A stretch of 64,000 nucleotides of DNA, from positions 62,001 to 126,000 of the forward strand of contig NZ_JABWQX020000001.1 of assembly GCF_014268655.2 (NCBI RefSeq). The letters are read 5' to 3'. The position numbers and the translations under genes were made by a program. The notes below the pieces were generated by a model. The model had not been told where the DNA came from. It was given only the letters and a program-made list of their open reading frames with translations, and ran no database searches. Source of the DNA: Pseudomonas marvdashtae. GTDB taxonomy: Bacteria > Pseudomonadota > Gammaproteobacteria > Pseudomonadales > Pseudomonadaceae. Positions 46,938-55,935 of this stretch are shown piece by piece; the first letter of the stretch is position 1; the number at the start of each line of letters is the position of its first letter.

Positions 46938-48404
46938 ATGCAGTATCGCGACTTGCGCGACTTTATCAGCGGTCTGGAACAGCGCGGCGAGCTCAAGCGC
47001 ATCCAGGTGCCCGTGTCCCCTGTGCTGGAAATGACCGAGGTCTGCGACCGCACCTTGCGCGCAAAAGGCCCGGCGCTGCTGTTCGAGAACCCGACCGGCT
47101 ACGACATTCCAGTATTGGGCAACCTGTTTGGCACGCCGGAGCGCGTGGCCCTGGGCATGGGCGCCGAGGCGGTCAGCGAATTGCGCGAAATCGGCAAGCT
47201 GTTGGCATTCCTCAAGGAACCCGAGCCGCCGAAGGGGCTGAAGGACGCCTGGTCGAAGCTGCCGATTTTCCGCAAGATCATTTCCATGGCGCCGAAAGTC
47301 GTCAAGGACGCAATCTGCCAGGAAGTGGTAATCGAAGGCGACGATGTCGACCTGGCCATGCTTCCGGTGCAGACCTGCTGGCCGGGCGACGTCGGGCCGC
47401 TGATCACCTGGGGCCTGACCGTCACCAAGGGGCCAAACAAGGACCGCCAGAATCTCGGTATCTACCGTCAGCAAGTGATTGGCCGCAACAAGGTCATCAT
47501 GCGTTGGCTGAGTCACCGCGGTGGTGCGCTGGATTACCGCGAATGGTGCGAAAAGCACCCCGGCCAGCCCTTCCCGGTATCGGTGGCCCTGGGTGCAGAC
47601 CCGGCGACCATTCTTGGCGCCGTCACGCCCGTGCCCGACAGCCTCTCCGAATATGCATTCGCCGGCCTGCTGCGGGGCAATCGCACCGAACTGGTGAAAT
47701 GCCGTGGCAACGATCTGCAAGTACCGGCCACGGCCGAGATCATTCTCGAGGGCGTGATCCACCCGGGCGAAATGGCTGACGAAGGTCCTTACGGCGATCA
47801 CACCGGCTATTACAACGAAGTCGACAGCTTCCCGGTGTTCACCGTCGAGCGCATCACCCACCGGATCAAGCCGATTTATCACAGCACCTACACGGGTCGT
47901 CCACCCGATGAGCCGGCGATCCTCGGCCTGGCGCTGAACGAAGTGTTCGTGCCGATCCTGCAGAAGCAATTCCCGGAGATCACCGATTTCTACCTGCCAC
48001 CGGAAGGCTGCTCGTATCGCATGGCCGTGGTGACCATGAAGAAGTCGTATCCAGGGCATGCCAAGCGAGTCATGTTGGGCGTTTGGTCGTTTTTACGACA
48101 ATTCATGTATACCAAGTTCGTTATTGTCACTGACGACGATATCAACGCACGAGACTGGAACGATGTGATCTGGGCCATCACCACGCGCATGGACCCCAAG
48201 CGCGACACGGTAATGATCGAGAACACACCGATCGATTATCTCGACTTCGCCTCGCCGGTGTCCGGCCTGGGGTCGAAGATGGGGCTCGATGCCACGCATA
48301 AATGGCCCGGTGAGACCACGCGTGAATGGGGCCGGGTTATCGTCAAGGATGAAGCCGTTACCCAACGGATCGATGCCATCTGGAATCAGTTAGGAATAGA
48401 TTGA
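46938..48404 (+). CDS. ubiD: UbiD, 4-hydroxy-3-polyprenylbenzoate decarboxylase
   Basis: A 488-residue prenylated-FMN decarboxylase of ubiquinone synthesis. Conserved stretches are the start [45 protein letters not shown] (prFMN and metal binding), and the catalytic Glu-Arg-Glu region around [21 protein letters not shown]. The cofactor comes from UbiX, encoded elsewhere. The start at 46938 fits the family. Its stop codon overlaps the next start (TGATG). Confidence 0.96.
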   Translation: MQYRDLRDFISGLEQRGELKRIQVPVSPVLEMTEVCDRTLRAKGPALLFENPTGYDIPVLGNLFGTPERVALGMGAEAVSELREIGKLLAFLKEPEPPKGLKDAWSKLPIFRKIISMAPKVVKDAICQEVVIEGDDVDLAMLPVQTCWPGDVGPLITWGLTVTKGPNKDRQNLGIYRQQVIGRNKVIMRWLSHRGGALDYREWCEKHPGQPFPVSVALGADPATILGAVTPVPDSLSEYAFAGLLRGNRTELVKCRGNDLQVPATAEIILEGVIHPGEMADEGPYGDHTGYYNEVDSFPVFTVERITHRIKPIYHSTYTGRPPDEPAILGLALNEVFVPILQKQFPEITDFYLPPEGCSYRMAVVTMKKSYPGHAKRVMLGVWSFLRQFMYTKFVIVTDDDINARDWNDVIWAITTRMDPKRDTVMIENTPIDYLDFASPVSGLGSKMGLDATHKWPGETTREWGRVIVKDEAVTQRIDAIWNQLGID

Positions 48405-49372
48405 TGCGTGTAACGTTGCAGCCTTCCGGCGCGGTGCTGGAGATACAGCCGGCCGAGCGGATTCTCGATGGCGCCCGGCGCCTGGGCTACGAATGCCCGC
48501 AAAGCTGCCGCAATGGCAACTGTCACGTGTGTGGCGCGTTGCTGGTGGAGGGCCGCGTGGAGCAGGCCGGAGAGGTGCGTGATCACGGTGAGATCTTTAC
48601 GTGCATCGCCGAGCCCCTGGAGGATTGCGTGCTGCTATGGGATGGCGTGCTGGCGCCGGGTGAGTTGCCGGTACGCAGCCTGGCATGCCAGGTTACCGAG
48701 TGCGCCGAAGTGGGCGGCGATGTCTGGCGGGTACGCCTGCGTGCGCCAGCGGGCAAGCCGCCGCGCTACCACGCGGGGCAGTATTTGATGATTGAGCGGG
48801 AGAACGGTGAGAAGTCAGCGTTCTCCCTGGCTTCTGCACCGCATTCGGGGCGCGACCTGCAATTGCATGTATTGGTGCGCGAAAGCAGTGCGCAGAGCCT
48901 TTTGGACCAGCTGCAGCGCAACCCCAACGTGCGCATCGAGATGCCTTTTGGTGACACGCATCTGTCCGAGCTGCCGGATGGCCCGCTGGTCTTGATCGCT
49001 GCCGGGACCGGCATGGCGCAGATGCACAGCCTGATCGAGCACTGCCGCGCGCAGGGGTTCAAGCACCCGGTGCATCTGTATTGGGGTGTGCGGCGTCCGG
49101 AAGATTTCTATGAGATCGAGCATTGGGACGAATGGAAGTCGCTGCCCAATCTGTACCTGCACAAAGTCGTCAGCGATTTGTGCGGCTGGGAAGGGCGCTG
49201 CGGCATGCTCCACGAAGCCGTCTGCGAGGATATCGCTGATCTTTCGGGGGTCTATGTCTACGCCAGCGGTTCGCCGGCGATGATCTACGCCACGCTCGAT
49301 GCGCTCGTGGGCGCTGGAATGGACGCTCATCAGATGCGTGCCGATGTGTTTGCGTATGCGCCGCGGGCTTGA
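48404..49372 (+). CDS. 2Fe-2S ferredoxin - flavin reductase (AscD-like)
   Basis: A 322-residue electron-transfer protein. The N-terminal plant-type ferredoxin domain (1-85) has the cluster cysteines C35, C40, C43 and C67 (CPQSCRNGNCHVC ... FTCIAEPL). A ferredoxin-NADP reductase-like part follows, with FAD motif KSAFSLASAP near residue 145 and the NAD(P) loop LIAAGTGMAQMHSLIEH near 200. It is usually annotated as CDP-6-deoxy-glucoseen reductase from similarity to AscD, but translational coupling to ubiD (one-base overlap) suggests a role in flavin or ubiquinone chemistry. Confidence 0.88.
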   Translation: MRVTLQPSGAVLEIQPAERILDGARRLGYECPQSCRNGNCHVCGALLVEGRVEQAGEVRDHGEIFTCIAEPLEDCVLLWDGVLAPGELPVRSLACQVTECAEVGGDVWRVRLRAPAGKPPRYHAGQYLMIERENGEKSAFSLASAPHSGRDLQLHVLVRESSAQSLLDQLQRNPNVRIEMPFGDTHLSELPDGPLVLIAAGTGMAQMHSLIEHCRAQGFKHPVHLYWGVRRPEDFYEIEHWDEWKSLPNLYLHKVVSDLCGWEGRCGMLHEAVCEDIADLSGVYVYASGSPAMIYATLDALVGAGMDAHQMRADVFAYAPRA

Positions 49373-49406
49373 ACCGCGTTCATCAACCTGGGTTCAATGA
49401 GCTTTT

Positions 49407-49538
49407 TGTGGCGAGGGGATTTATCCCCGCTGGGCTGTGAAGCAGCCCCAAACCAGGCACCTCAGTCTGCCAGGAAGATTGAGTTCACTGTATTAGGGTT
49501 GCTGCGCAGCCCAGCGGGGATAAATCCCCTCGCCACAG
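49407..49538. repeat. REP pair between the ferredoxin reductase and chaC
   Basis: TGTGGCGAGGGGATTTATCCCCGCTGGGCTGTGAAGCAGCCCC and the inverted copy GGGTTGCTGCGCAGCCCAGCGGGGATAAATCCCCTCGCCACA, 50 bases apart, with near-perfect arms. Confidence 0.92.
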
Positions 49539-49727
49539 GAATGGGTACTACCTTCCCGTCGATATAACTTTATATATTTCGTTTCGATATTTAGTCTCGG
49601 GGCTAGATACCGATAACGTATATAGGGTACGCAATGGCATTTAACTTGCCTGAATTCCCCTCACCGTCAATGCCATGACGGCACACCGACCACTTTTCGC
49701 CCCGCGAGGAGCCAACCGCTACCGGCC
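49539..49727. other. AT-rich stretch upstream of chaC
   Basis: The stretch 49556-49650 is clearly richer in A and T than the rest of the window (GATATAACTTTATATATTTCG..., AACGTATATAGGGTACG). It contains the sigma-54-like element at 49635. No gene is seen. Confidence 0.6.
49635..49650 (+). promoter_or_regulatory. Candidate sigma-54 promoter for chaC
   Basis: TGGCAT-TTAAC-TTGCC has the invariant GG and GC exactly ten bases apart, as required for RpoN promoters (TGGCAC-N5-TTGCW). It lies 78 bases before the chaC start. No activator site was identified. Confidence 0.35.
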
Positions 49728-50396
49728 ATGACCGCTATCGAATCCGCCATAACCTGCGCCCTGTACCCGCCACGACTCGAGTTGGGTCCACAGCTGACCC
49801 GCGAACAATTGCTCGCCTCCATGCAGTCGACCATGAGTCTTCATCAAGGCGGCCCGGTCTGGTTGTTCGCCTACGGCTCGTTGATCTGGCGGCCGGAGTG
49901 CACGGCAGCGGAGCGATTGCGCGGTCGGGTCCACGGTTATCATCGTGGATTGTATCTATGGTCCCATGAGCATCGCGGTACGCCGGAACTGCCGGGCTTG
50001 GTGTTCGGGCTGGATCGCGGCGGCTCTTGCAGCGGTTTCGCTTACCGATTGCCACAAGAGAACCTTGAGGATTCGTTGTTTGCCCTGTGGCAGCGCGAAA
50101 TGCCGGTCCCGTCCTACCGCCCGCACTGGCTCACGTGCCGTCTTGAGGATGGCAACCGGGTTCAAGCCTTGGGTTTCGTGTTGGAGCGACACTTGCCCAG
50201 CTATGCCGGCAACCTGCCGGATCATGTGCTGAGCCAAGTGTTCGAAAGTGCCTGCGGGCGTTATGGCACGACTCGCGATTATGTCGAGCAGACCATCCAC
50301 GCCCTGCGCAGCCACGCCATGCCAGACCGGAATCTGGAGGCGCGGCTCAGGCGCTGCAAATCAACGCTGGATCAGACGACCGCTTCGCGGCTCTGA
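49728..50396 (+). CDS. chaC: ChaC-like gamma-glutamylcyclotransferase
   Basis: A 222-residue enzyme of the ChaC/GCG family that cleaves glutathione to 5-oxoproline and Cys-Gly. The substrate loop is [13 protein letters not shown] near residue 45; the catalytic Glu is expected in the segment around [13 protein letters not shown]. The 40-residue N-terminal extension is like that of E. coli ChaC. GAGGAG lies about 15 bases before the ATG. Its 3' end overlaps that of glpT by 25 bases on the other strand. Confidence 0.87.
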   Translation: MTAIESAITCALYPPRLELGPQLTREQLLASMQSTMSLHQGGPVWLFAYGSLIWRPECTAAERLRGRVHGYHRGLYLWSHEHRGTPELPGLVFGLDRGGSCSGFAYRLPQENLEDSLFALWQREMPVPSYRPHWLTCRLEDGNRVQALGFVLERHLPSYAGNLPDHVLSQVFESACGRYGTTRDYVEQTIHALRSHAMPDRNLEARLRRCKSTLDQTTASRL

Positions 50397-51721
50397 CTGG
50401 CGATTTGCTTGTGCCACAGGGTGGGCGCGAGGAATGCCATTGCCAATAGGCAGGCACCGATCAACAGTACGAAGCCGCCGTCCCAGCCGAAGTGGTCCAC
50501 GGTGTAGCCCATGGCGGCGCTGGCCGCGACCGAGCCGCCCAGGTAACCGAATAACCCAGTGAAGCCCGCGGCGGTACCGGCGGCTTTCTTCGGCGCCAGC
50601 TCAAGCGCTTGCAAGCCGATCAGCATGACCGGGCCGTAGATCAGGAAGCCGATGGAAACCAGGGCGATCATGTCGACGGTCGGGTTGCCGGCCGGGTTCA
50701 GCCAGTACACCAGGGTCGCCACGGTTACCAACGCCATGAATACCATGCCGGTCAGGCCACGATTGCCACGGAAGATCTTGTCGGACATCCAGCCACACAA
50801 CAGCGTGCCCGGAATACCTGCCCATTCGTAGAAGAAGTAAGCCCAGGAGCTCTTGTCCACCGTGAAGCCCTTGGCTTCCTTGAGGTAGGTCGGCGCCCAG
50901 TCCAGCACGCCGTAGCGCAACAAGTAGACGAAGACGTTGGCCATGGCGATGTACCACAGCATCTTGTTGCGCAGCACGTACTTGACGAAAATTTCCTTGG
51001 CGCTGAATTCGTTCTCGTGGCTGGCGTCGTAGCCTTCAGGGTAGTCGTTCTTGTATTTCTCGATTGGCGGCAGGCCCACCGATTGCGGGGTGTCGCGCAT
51101 GGTCGCGAAGGCAAATACCGCGACGAACAGCGCCACCGTGGCCGGCACATAGAATGCCGCGTGCCAATCATTGAACCAGGCCATGCCCAGCAGGAACAGC
51201 GGGCCGATCAGGCCGCCGCCGACGTTGTGCGCCACGTTCCACACCGACACCACGCCGCCACGTTCCTTCTGCGACCACCAGTGCACCATGGTCCGTCCGC
51301 TCGGCGGCCAGCCCATGCCTTGGGCCCAGCCGTTGATGAACAGGAGGATGAACATGATGGTTACGCTGGACGTTGCCCACGGCGCAAAACCGAAAACGAA
51401 CATCACACCGGCTGACACCAACAAGCCAAATGGCAGGAAGTAGCGTGGATTGGAGCGATCGGACACCAGGCCCATCAAGAATTTCGACAATCCGTAGGCA
51501 ATGGCAATGGCCGACATGGCCAAGCCCAATTGGCCGCGGGTGTAACCCTCGTCGATGAGGTATGGCATGGCCAGGGAGAAGTTTTTGCGCAGCAGGTAGT
51601 AACCCGCATAGCCAATGAAAATCCCGGCGAAAATCTGCCAGCGAAGGCGTCGGTAGGTGCTGTCTATTTTTTCTTCAGGCAGGACTGCCTGGTGTACGGC
51701 TGGTCGGAAGAAGGCAAACAT
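50372..51721 (-). CDS. glpT: Glycerol-3-phosphate transporter
   Basis: A 449-residue major facilitator antiporter exchanging glycerol-3-phosphate for phosphate. There are twelve membrane helices. The family signature [25 protein letters not shown] lies near residue 133, and the substrate Arg is in [20 protein letters not shown] near residue 45. The start [20 protein letters not shown] is typical for GlpT. In Pseudomonas it is also the entry route for fosfomycin. Two GlpR-like palindromes lie upstream. Confidence 0.95.
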   Translation of the reverse strand: MFAFFRPAVHQAVLPEEKIDSTYRRLRWQIFAGIFIGYAGYYLLRKNFSLAMPYLIDEGYTRGQLGLAMSAIAIAYGLSKFLMGLVSDRSNPRYFLPFGLLVSAGVMFVFGFAPWATSSVTIMFILLFINGWAQGMGWPPSGRTMVHWWSQKERGGVVSVWNVAHNVGGGLIGPLFLLGMAWFNDWHAAFYVPATVALFVAVFAFATMRDTPQSVGLPPIEKYKNDYPEGYDASHENEFSAKEIFVKYVLRNKMLWYIAMANVFVYLLRYGVLDWAPTYLKEAKGFTVDKSSWAYFFYEWAGIPGTLLCGWMSDKIFRGNRGLTGMVFMALVTVATLVYWLNPAGNPTVDMIALVSIGFLIYGPVMLIGLQALELAPKKAAGTAAGFTGLFGYLGGSVAASAAMGYTVDHFGWDGGFVLLIGACLLAMAFLAPTLWHKQIASQSREAVV

Positions 51722-51768
51722 TCAAGTGCTCCAGTTCTTGTTATAACGGCGGATGCGAATGTTACAGT

Positions 51769-51780
51769 TTCGTTACCGAA
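51769..51780. promoter_or_regulatory. Candidate GlpR operator, promoter-proximal
   Basis: TTCGTTACCGAA has the core pattern TTCG-N4-CGAA of GlpR sites and lies about 50 bases before the glpT start, next to a TATAAC (minus strand, 51743-51738). Confidence 0.4.
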
Positions 51781-51826
51781 AATAGCACCGCTCGTTGTCG
51801 CATAAATAGTGGAAAATTCGATTGAT

Positions 51827-51846
51827 CATGTTCTTAAGCGAACATG
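51827..51846. promoter_or_regulatory. Candidate GlpR operator, upstream
   Basis: CATGTTC-TTAAGC-GAACATG is a perfect 7-bp inverted repeat. Its ATGTTC...GAACAT arms with six-base spacing equal the E. coli GlpR consensus. It lies about 105-125 bases before the glpT start. Confidence 0.55.
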
Positions 51847-51892
51847 TCGCGTGCGTATAAACTGACGGCGCTGTGGGAATCGTCGTACGCAG

Positions 51893-51936
51893 AAAAAAAG
51901 GCCAGAACCGCCTTATCAGCGGTTCTGGCCTTTTTT
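51893..51936. terminator. Bidirectional terminator after the quinone reductase gene
   Basis: A run of seven A, a 12-bp stem GGCCAGAACCGC / GCGGTTCTGGCC and six T. It ends the minus-strand gene at 51949 and shields glpT. Confidence 0.92.
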
Positions 51937-51948
51937 GTCCGTCTGGTT

Positions 51949-52926
51949 TCAACGCACCTGCACAACCACCTTCCCCACAGCCTTGCGCTGCCCAAGGTCA
52001 TTGATCGCCTGGGCGGCGTTGCTCAGTGGGTACACTTGCGATACCAGCGGCTTCAGCTTTCCTTCGGCGAACCAGCCGAACAATTGCTGGAAGTTGGCAG
52101 CGTTGTCTTGGGGCTGGCGCTGGGCAAATGAGCCCCAGAACACGCCGACTACGGCGGCGCCCTTGAGCAGGGCCAGGTTCACCGGCAGTTCGGGGATGCG
52201 TCCGCTGGCGAAGCCGACGACCAGCAACCGGCCGTTCCAGGCGATGGCGCGGATGGCCTGGTCGAACAGGTCTCCGCCCACCGGATCGTAGATCACATCG
52301 GCGCCCTGGCCGTCGGTCAGGCGCTTGATTTCATCCTTGAGGCTGTTTTCGCTGTAGTTGATCAATTCGTCGGCACCGGCGGCCTTGGCCACGGCGAGTT
52401 TCTCCGCGCTGCTGGCGGCGGCAATGACCCTGGCGCCCATGGCCTTGCCGATTTCCACCGCCGCCAGGCCGACTCCGCCGGAGGCGCCGAGCACCAGCAG
52501 GGTTTCACCGGGCTGCAAGTTGGCTCGCTGCTTGAGGGCGTGCATCGAGGTGCCGTAGGTCATGCTGAAGGCGGCAGCGGTGTTGAAGTCCATGGTCGAA
52601 GGAATCGACAATACGTTGTAGCCCGGTACCGCCACCTGCTCGGCGAAGCTGCCCCAACCGGTGAGCGCCATGACCCGGTCGCCGACTTTCAGGTGGCTGA
52701 CCTTTTCTCCCACTTCACGGACGACGCCCGCCGCTTCGCCGCCCGGGGAAAACGGGAAGGGTGGCTTGAACTGGTATTTGCCCTCGATGATCAAGGTGTC
52801 AGGAAAATTCACCCCGGCGGCGTGCACGTCCAGCAGCACTTCATTCTTCTTTATGACTGGACTGGCGACGTCTTCCAGCACCAGCGATTCGGCGGGACCG
52901 AACTCTTTGCACAGCACGGCTTTCAT
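51949..52926 (-). CDS. NADPH:quinone reductase, zinc-independent MDR family
   Basis: A 325-residue medium-chain reductase like QorA. The opening MKAVLCKEFGPAESLVLEDVASP, the catalytic-domain stretch GVNFPDTLIIEGKYQFKPPFPFSPGGEAAG and the Rossmann motif LVLGASGGVGLAAVEIGKAMGA are present. The GHE zinc motif of alcohol dehydrogenases is absent. The function is NADPH-dependent reduction of quinones or enones; the natural substrate is unknown. Confidence 0.9.
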   Translation of the reverse strand: MKAVLCKEFGPAESLVLEDVASPVIKKNEVLLDVHAAGVNFPDTLIIEGKYQFKPPFPFSPGGEAAGVVREVGEKVSHLKVGDRVMALTGWGSFAEQVAVPGYNVLSIPSTMDFNTAAAFSMTYGTSMHALKQRANLQPGETLLVLGASGGVGLAAVEIGKAMGARVIAAASSAEKLAVAKAAGADELINYSENSLKDEIKRLTDGQGADVIYDPVGGDLFDQAIRAIAWNGRLLVVGFASGRIPELPVNLALLKGAAVVGVFWGSFAQRQPQDNAANFQQLFGWFAEGKLKPLVSQVYPLSNAAQAINDLGQRKAVGKVVVQVR

Positions 52927-53076
52927 CAGGGCTATTCCTTTGGGAGTGATGGCCGATAAGTGTAGGTGTGAGAGTCAAGGGGTCAACGAGCATGCCCCGC
53001 CCTGATAGCTGTTCATAAGCTTGTGCTTGGACGGCGGGTCGGTATGCTGGGCCGCAAATCGGATGAGGAGTGGAAT

Positions 53077-53487
53077 GTGAAAGCGTGGATCATGTTGTTG
53101 CTGGCCCTGTCGTTGCCTGTGGCTGCGATGGCCGAAGAAGCCAAAGAGGGCGAGGCGCCGCCGAAGGTCAGCTACATCACCCTGAGCCCACCGTTCGTGG
53201 GCAATTATGGGCTGGACGGTACGACGAAGCTGAAGGTCTACAAGGCCGACGTTGCCTTGCGCGTGACCGGCGATGCCGCCGCTGCAGCGGTGAAGGCAAA
53301 CGAGCCGTTGATTCGCAATCAATTGGTGGCGCTGTTTGCCCAGCAGACCAGCGAGACCATGAATAACCTCGAAGCCAAGGAAAAGCTCCGTCAGGAAGCG
53401 TTGAAGCAGACCCAGCAGGTCATGAACGACGAGACCGGCAAGCCGATGGTTGAAGATCTGTTGTTCAACAACCTGATCATCCAGTAA
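53077..53487 (+). CDS. Orphan FliL-like exported protein
   Basis: A 136-residue protein resembling the periplasmic domain of the flagellar protein FliL, but with a cleavable-looking signal peptide (VKAWIMLLLALSLPVAAMAEE) in place of the usual cytoplasmic tail and anchor. The core reads YITLSPPFVGNYGLDGTTKLKVYKADVALRV and EPLIRNQLVALFAQQTSETMNNLEAKEKLRQEAL, the SPFH-like fold of FliL. The GTG at 53077 has GAGGAG six bases before it. No flagellar gene is near. Confidence 0.83.
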   Translation: MKAWIMLLLALSLPVAAMAEEAKEGEAPPKVSYITLSPPFVGNYGLDGTTKLKVYKADVALRVTGDAAAAAVKANEPLIRNQLVALFAQQTSETMNNLEAKEKLRQEALKQTQQVMNDETGKPMVEDLLFNNLIIQ

Positions 53488-53517
53488 GCCCGATCAAGCG
53501 GGTCAGCCGCCTATCGT

Positions 53518-53970
53518 TCAAGATTTCAATGCAATGACCGCCGCCCACTGTTCGGCCGTCACCGGCATCACCGACAACCGTGAGCCTTTTTGCACCAGCG
53601 GCATCTCGGCCAGGGCGGCCTGCTGTTTTAGATAGTCGAGCTTCAGGACGCGTGAGAACGTCTCGACATGGGCCACGTCGATCGCGGTCCAGGGATTTTT
53701 CTCCAGGCTGGCCTTGGCGTCGAAGTAATGGCCGTCAGGTTCCAGGGCCGTTGGGTCGGGATAGGCGGCCTTGATGATTTTGCCGATCCCGGCGATGCCG
53801 GGCTCGGGGCAGCTGGAGTGGTAGAAAAAAAATGAGTCGCCGACTGTCATGGTTCGCAGAAAGTTGCGCGCCTGATAGTTGCGAACCCCGTCCCAGCGCG
53901 CTTGGCCGAGCTTTTCCAGGCCCTGGATGGACAATTCGTCGGGCTCGGATTTCATCAGCCAATAGGCCAT
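53518..53970 (-). CDS. EVE domain protein
   Basis: A 150-residue single-domain EVE (PUA-like) protein. Family signatures are MAYWLMKSEPDELSIQGLEKLGQARWDGVRNYQARNFL at the start and MTVGDSFFFYHSSCPEPGIAGIGKI near residue 46. The aromatic cage reads modified bases in DNA or RNA; no target is known in Pseudomonas. Confidence 0.92.
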   Translation of the reverse strand: MAYWLMKSEPDELSIQGLEKLGQARWDGVRNYQARNFLRTMTVGDSFFFYHSSCPEPGIAGIGKIIKAAYPDPTALEPDGHYFDAKASLEKNPWTAIDVAHVETFSRVLKLDYLKQQAALAEMPLVQKGSRLSVMPVTAEQWAAVIALKS

Positions 53971-54166
53971 GATTTCTACTCCTGGGGGGTGTTGAGTTAA
54001 AAAAGTTCAGCGATTTTATGACAAACCGACAGTCGGTTGACGCCAGAGTTTGCGTGTGGGTTCAGGTTGCCGCAAAATGCCGGCCTTCCAAGCTTGACGC
54101 TGCTGCACGGCCAATAAGAAAACCGCTGCTGTCATCGTGTGTGATGTGCCTTGAGGGGGGCAATCG

Positions 54167-54313
54167 ATGAAACGCAAACCGGATTTGTTGTGGATACTGG
54201 TCATCCTGTTCGGCCTCGGGGTCGTAACCACGGGTTACGCCCAGAGTTTATGGAGCAACAAGACCGATGCTCCGGTAGAAATCACCCAACCAGCGCCTTC
54301 GCTCAAGCGCTGA
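54167..54313 (+). CDS. Small single-span membrane protein
   Basis: A 48-residue ORF beginning MKRKPDLLWILVILFGLGVVTTGYAQSLW. A positively charged start, one hydrophobic span (about residues 7-27) and a short polar tail ending APSLKR. GAGGGGGG lies seven bases before the ATG, a good ribosome site. It sits 21 bases from the end of convergent fau. I do not recognise a family; the typical topology and ribosome site argue that it is real. Confidence 0.7.
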   Translation: MKRKPDLLWILVILFGLGVVTTGYAQSLWSNKTDAPVEITQPAPSLKR

Positions 54314-54333
54314 GCTTCTTTTCCAGGACGCCG

Positions 54334-54954
54334 CTATTCTCGCGGCGTCTCTCGTGCAAAGTACCAACGCCTGTCGCTGACCGTTCCCTGTAGCGGTACA
54401 TCCCAACTTGCCTGTGCCAATCGTTCGACTTTCTGACACTCGTGGGCCAAGCCCAGTAACGTCGGCTTACGCCATTGTCTGCGTCGCGACAGGTACGCCA
54501 GGCTGCGGTCATAAAAGCCGCCACCCATGCCTAGCCGACCTCCCGCGTCGTCAAATCCGACCAGCGGCAACAATACCAAGTCCAGTGTCCAGACCTTGCG
54601 TTGCCGGGCGATCTTCTTGCGCGGTTCAGGGATACGAAAGCGATTGGGCTGCATTTTCTCGCCGGGATGGATTCGCTGGAAGACCATCTTGGTTTGCGGC
54701 CATGGGCTGAGTACCGGCAGGTAGACGGCCTTGCCCCGGCGTTGGGCAGCGCGCAGTAGCAGGCGCGGATCGATCTCGCCGTCGTTGGGCAGGTACAGGG
54801 CGATGTGTCTGGCGCGGCGAAACAGCGGATGCTGGGCCAGTTGCCGATAAAGCCCGTGAGCGGCTTGCCGCTGTTGGGCAGGTGTCAGGGCGCGACGGGC
54901 CTGGCGCAGCAGGCGTCGAAGTTGCGGGCGAGACAGCAGCGCAGGTTCAGTCAT
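54334..54954 (-). CDS. fau: 5-formyltetrahydrofolate cyclo-ligase
   Basis: A 206-residue enzyme turning 5-formyl-THF into 5,10-methenyl-THF. The ATP-site basic start RPQLRRLLRQARRALTPAQQ and the signature GGRLGMGGGFYDRSLAYL near residue 137 (ATP/Mg loop) are present. The gene (ygfA/fau) follows 6S RNA throughout the gammaproteobacteria and is usually cotranscribed with it. Confidence 0.93.
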   Translation of the reverse strand: MTEPALLSRPQLRRLLRQARRALTPAQQRQAAHGLYRQLAQHPLFRRARHIALYLPNDGEIDPRLLLRAAQRRGKAVYLPVLSPWPQTKMVFQRIHPGEKMQPNRFRIPEPRKKIARQRKVWTLDLVLLPLVGFDDAGGRLGMGGGFYDRSLAYLSRRRQWRKPTLLGLAHECQKVERLAQASWDVPLQGTVSDRRWYFARETPRE

Positions 54955-55032
54955 ATCGATGCTTCACGAGTCGGCGACATCGGACAGCGTAACCGCAAAC
55001 GATGCGACCAGAAATGCCAAACGCCAGAAACG

Positions 55033-55062
55033 ACAATGCCAGTCATGAATGACTGGCATTGT
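55033..55062. other. 13-bp perfect inverted repeat between 6S RNA and fau
   Basis: ACAATGCCAGTCA-TGAA-TGACTGGCATTGT. It lies eleven bases beyond the presumed 3' end of 6S RNA, on its transcript side. No T run follows, so it may be a processing or weak termination hairpin. Confidence 0.6.
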
Positions 55063-55072
55063 TTCGAGAATC

Positions 55073-55251
55073 AGGCTCCCCGGATGAACCGCTGTCGGCT
55101 TAGCCCTTGAACCCGAAAGTTCAAGGTGGAAGTTGCAGGAGGCGTTAAGGCTTTCCGTCAAGCGGACATGCACACCGGCCCCAACGTGCAACCCCCGTGG
55201 TTGTGCGTATCGGCTCAGGGACATCACCAACTGGCAAGCACCCCAGGGAGT
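55073..55251 (-). ncRNA. ssrS: 6S RNA (SsrS)
   Basis: About 179 nt, read on the minus strand. It mimics an open promoter and holds the sigma-70 RNA polymerase in stationary phase. The sequence agrees with recalled Pseudomonas 6S RNA, including CCTGGGGTGCTTGCCAGTTG, GATGTCCCTGAGCCGATACG, TGTGCATGTCCGC and CTTGAACTTTCGGGTTCAAG, a hairpin near the 3' end. A TATACT -10 box is seen at 55263-55258. Its place between zapA and fau is universal in this group. Ends are approximate to about five bases. Confidence 0.93.
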
Positions 55252-55282
55252 GACGTCAGTATACCCCAGGCAGTCGCGCGAA

Positions 55283-55600
55283 TCAGCCCTTGCTGACGTC
55301 CGGATCGGTGGCGAGTACCAGATCCACCCGATCGAGCAGGTCGCGAACCTGTTCACGGGTCGAGCCACTGACCTGTACGTCCGGCGTATCCTGGCGATGC
55401 AGCAGGTCGTGGGTGATGTTCAAGGCGGCCATCACGGCGATGCGATCAGCGCCGATGACTTTGCCGCTGCTGCGGATCTCGCGCATCTTGCCATCCAGGT
55501 AACGGGCGGCGCTCACCAGATTGCTGCGCTCTTCCTGGGGACAGATGATCGAATACTCTTTATCGAGGATCTGCACGGTAACGCTATTGCTTGAACTCAT
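55283..55600 (-). CDS. zapA: ZapA, cell division protein
   Basis: A 105-residue FtsZ-ring associated protein. The N-terminal dimerisation part begins VTVQILDKEYSIICPQEERSNLVSAARYLDGKMREIR, the ZapA hallmark; the C-terminal half is a coiled coil (MAALNITHDLLHRQ...REQVRDLLDRVDLVL). Its start overlaps the stop of the upstream coiled-coil gene by four bases. Confidence 0.93.
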   Translation of the reverse strand: MSSSNSVTVQILDKEYSIICPQEERSNLVSAARYLDGKMREIRSSGKVIGADRIAVMAALNITHDLLHRQDTPDVQVSGSTREQVRDLLDRVDLVLATDPDVSKG

Positions 55601-55806
55601 GAGTCTTGCTCCAGGGCCTTGAGGCGCGAAATCATCGATTCGACCTTACGCCGGGCGATTTCGTTTTTTTCAATGAGGTGCGCGCGTTCCTCGCGCCAGG
55701 TTTTTTCCTGAGCTAATAGGAGTCCGTTTTGGCTCTTAAGTTGCTCGACCCGGTCAATTAGCAACTCGAGTCTGGCCATCAGCGCTTGCAGGTCGGTGTC
55801 TTCCAT
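55597..55806 (-). CDS. TIGR02449 coiled-coil protein (ZapB-like)
   Basis: A 69-residue, almost wholly coiled-coil protein (MEDTDLQALMARLELLIDRVEQLKSQNGLLLAQEKTWREERAHL in parts). TIGR02449 proteins resemble ZapB in size and heptad pattern; the four-base overlap with zapA fits a shared function at the division ring, though this is inference. The ATG at 55806 is preferred to a GTG three codons earlier. Confidence 0.82.
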   Translation of the reverse strand: MEDTDLQALMARLELLIDRVEQLKSQNGLLLAQEKTWREERAHLIEKNEIARRKVESMISRLKALEQDS

Positions 55807-55935
55807 TGTGTCCACTGAAGATTGTGTCTGATGGGGGATAAGGGTCGCACAGCCTTTAATGGTCTTGGCGAGTCTGTCGATGTAGGATACAAGGCCTCCA
55901 TTCTAGACATAGCGCCGTCTGGCGCCTAGCTGCCC

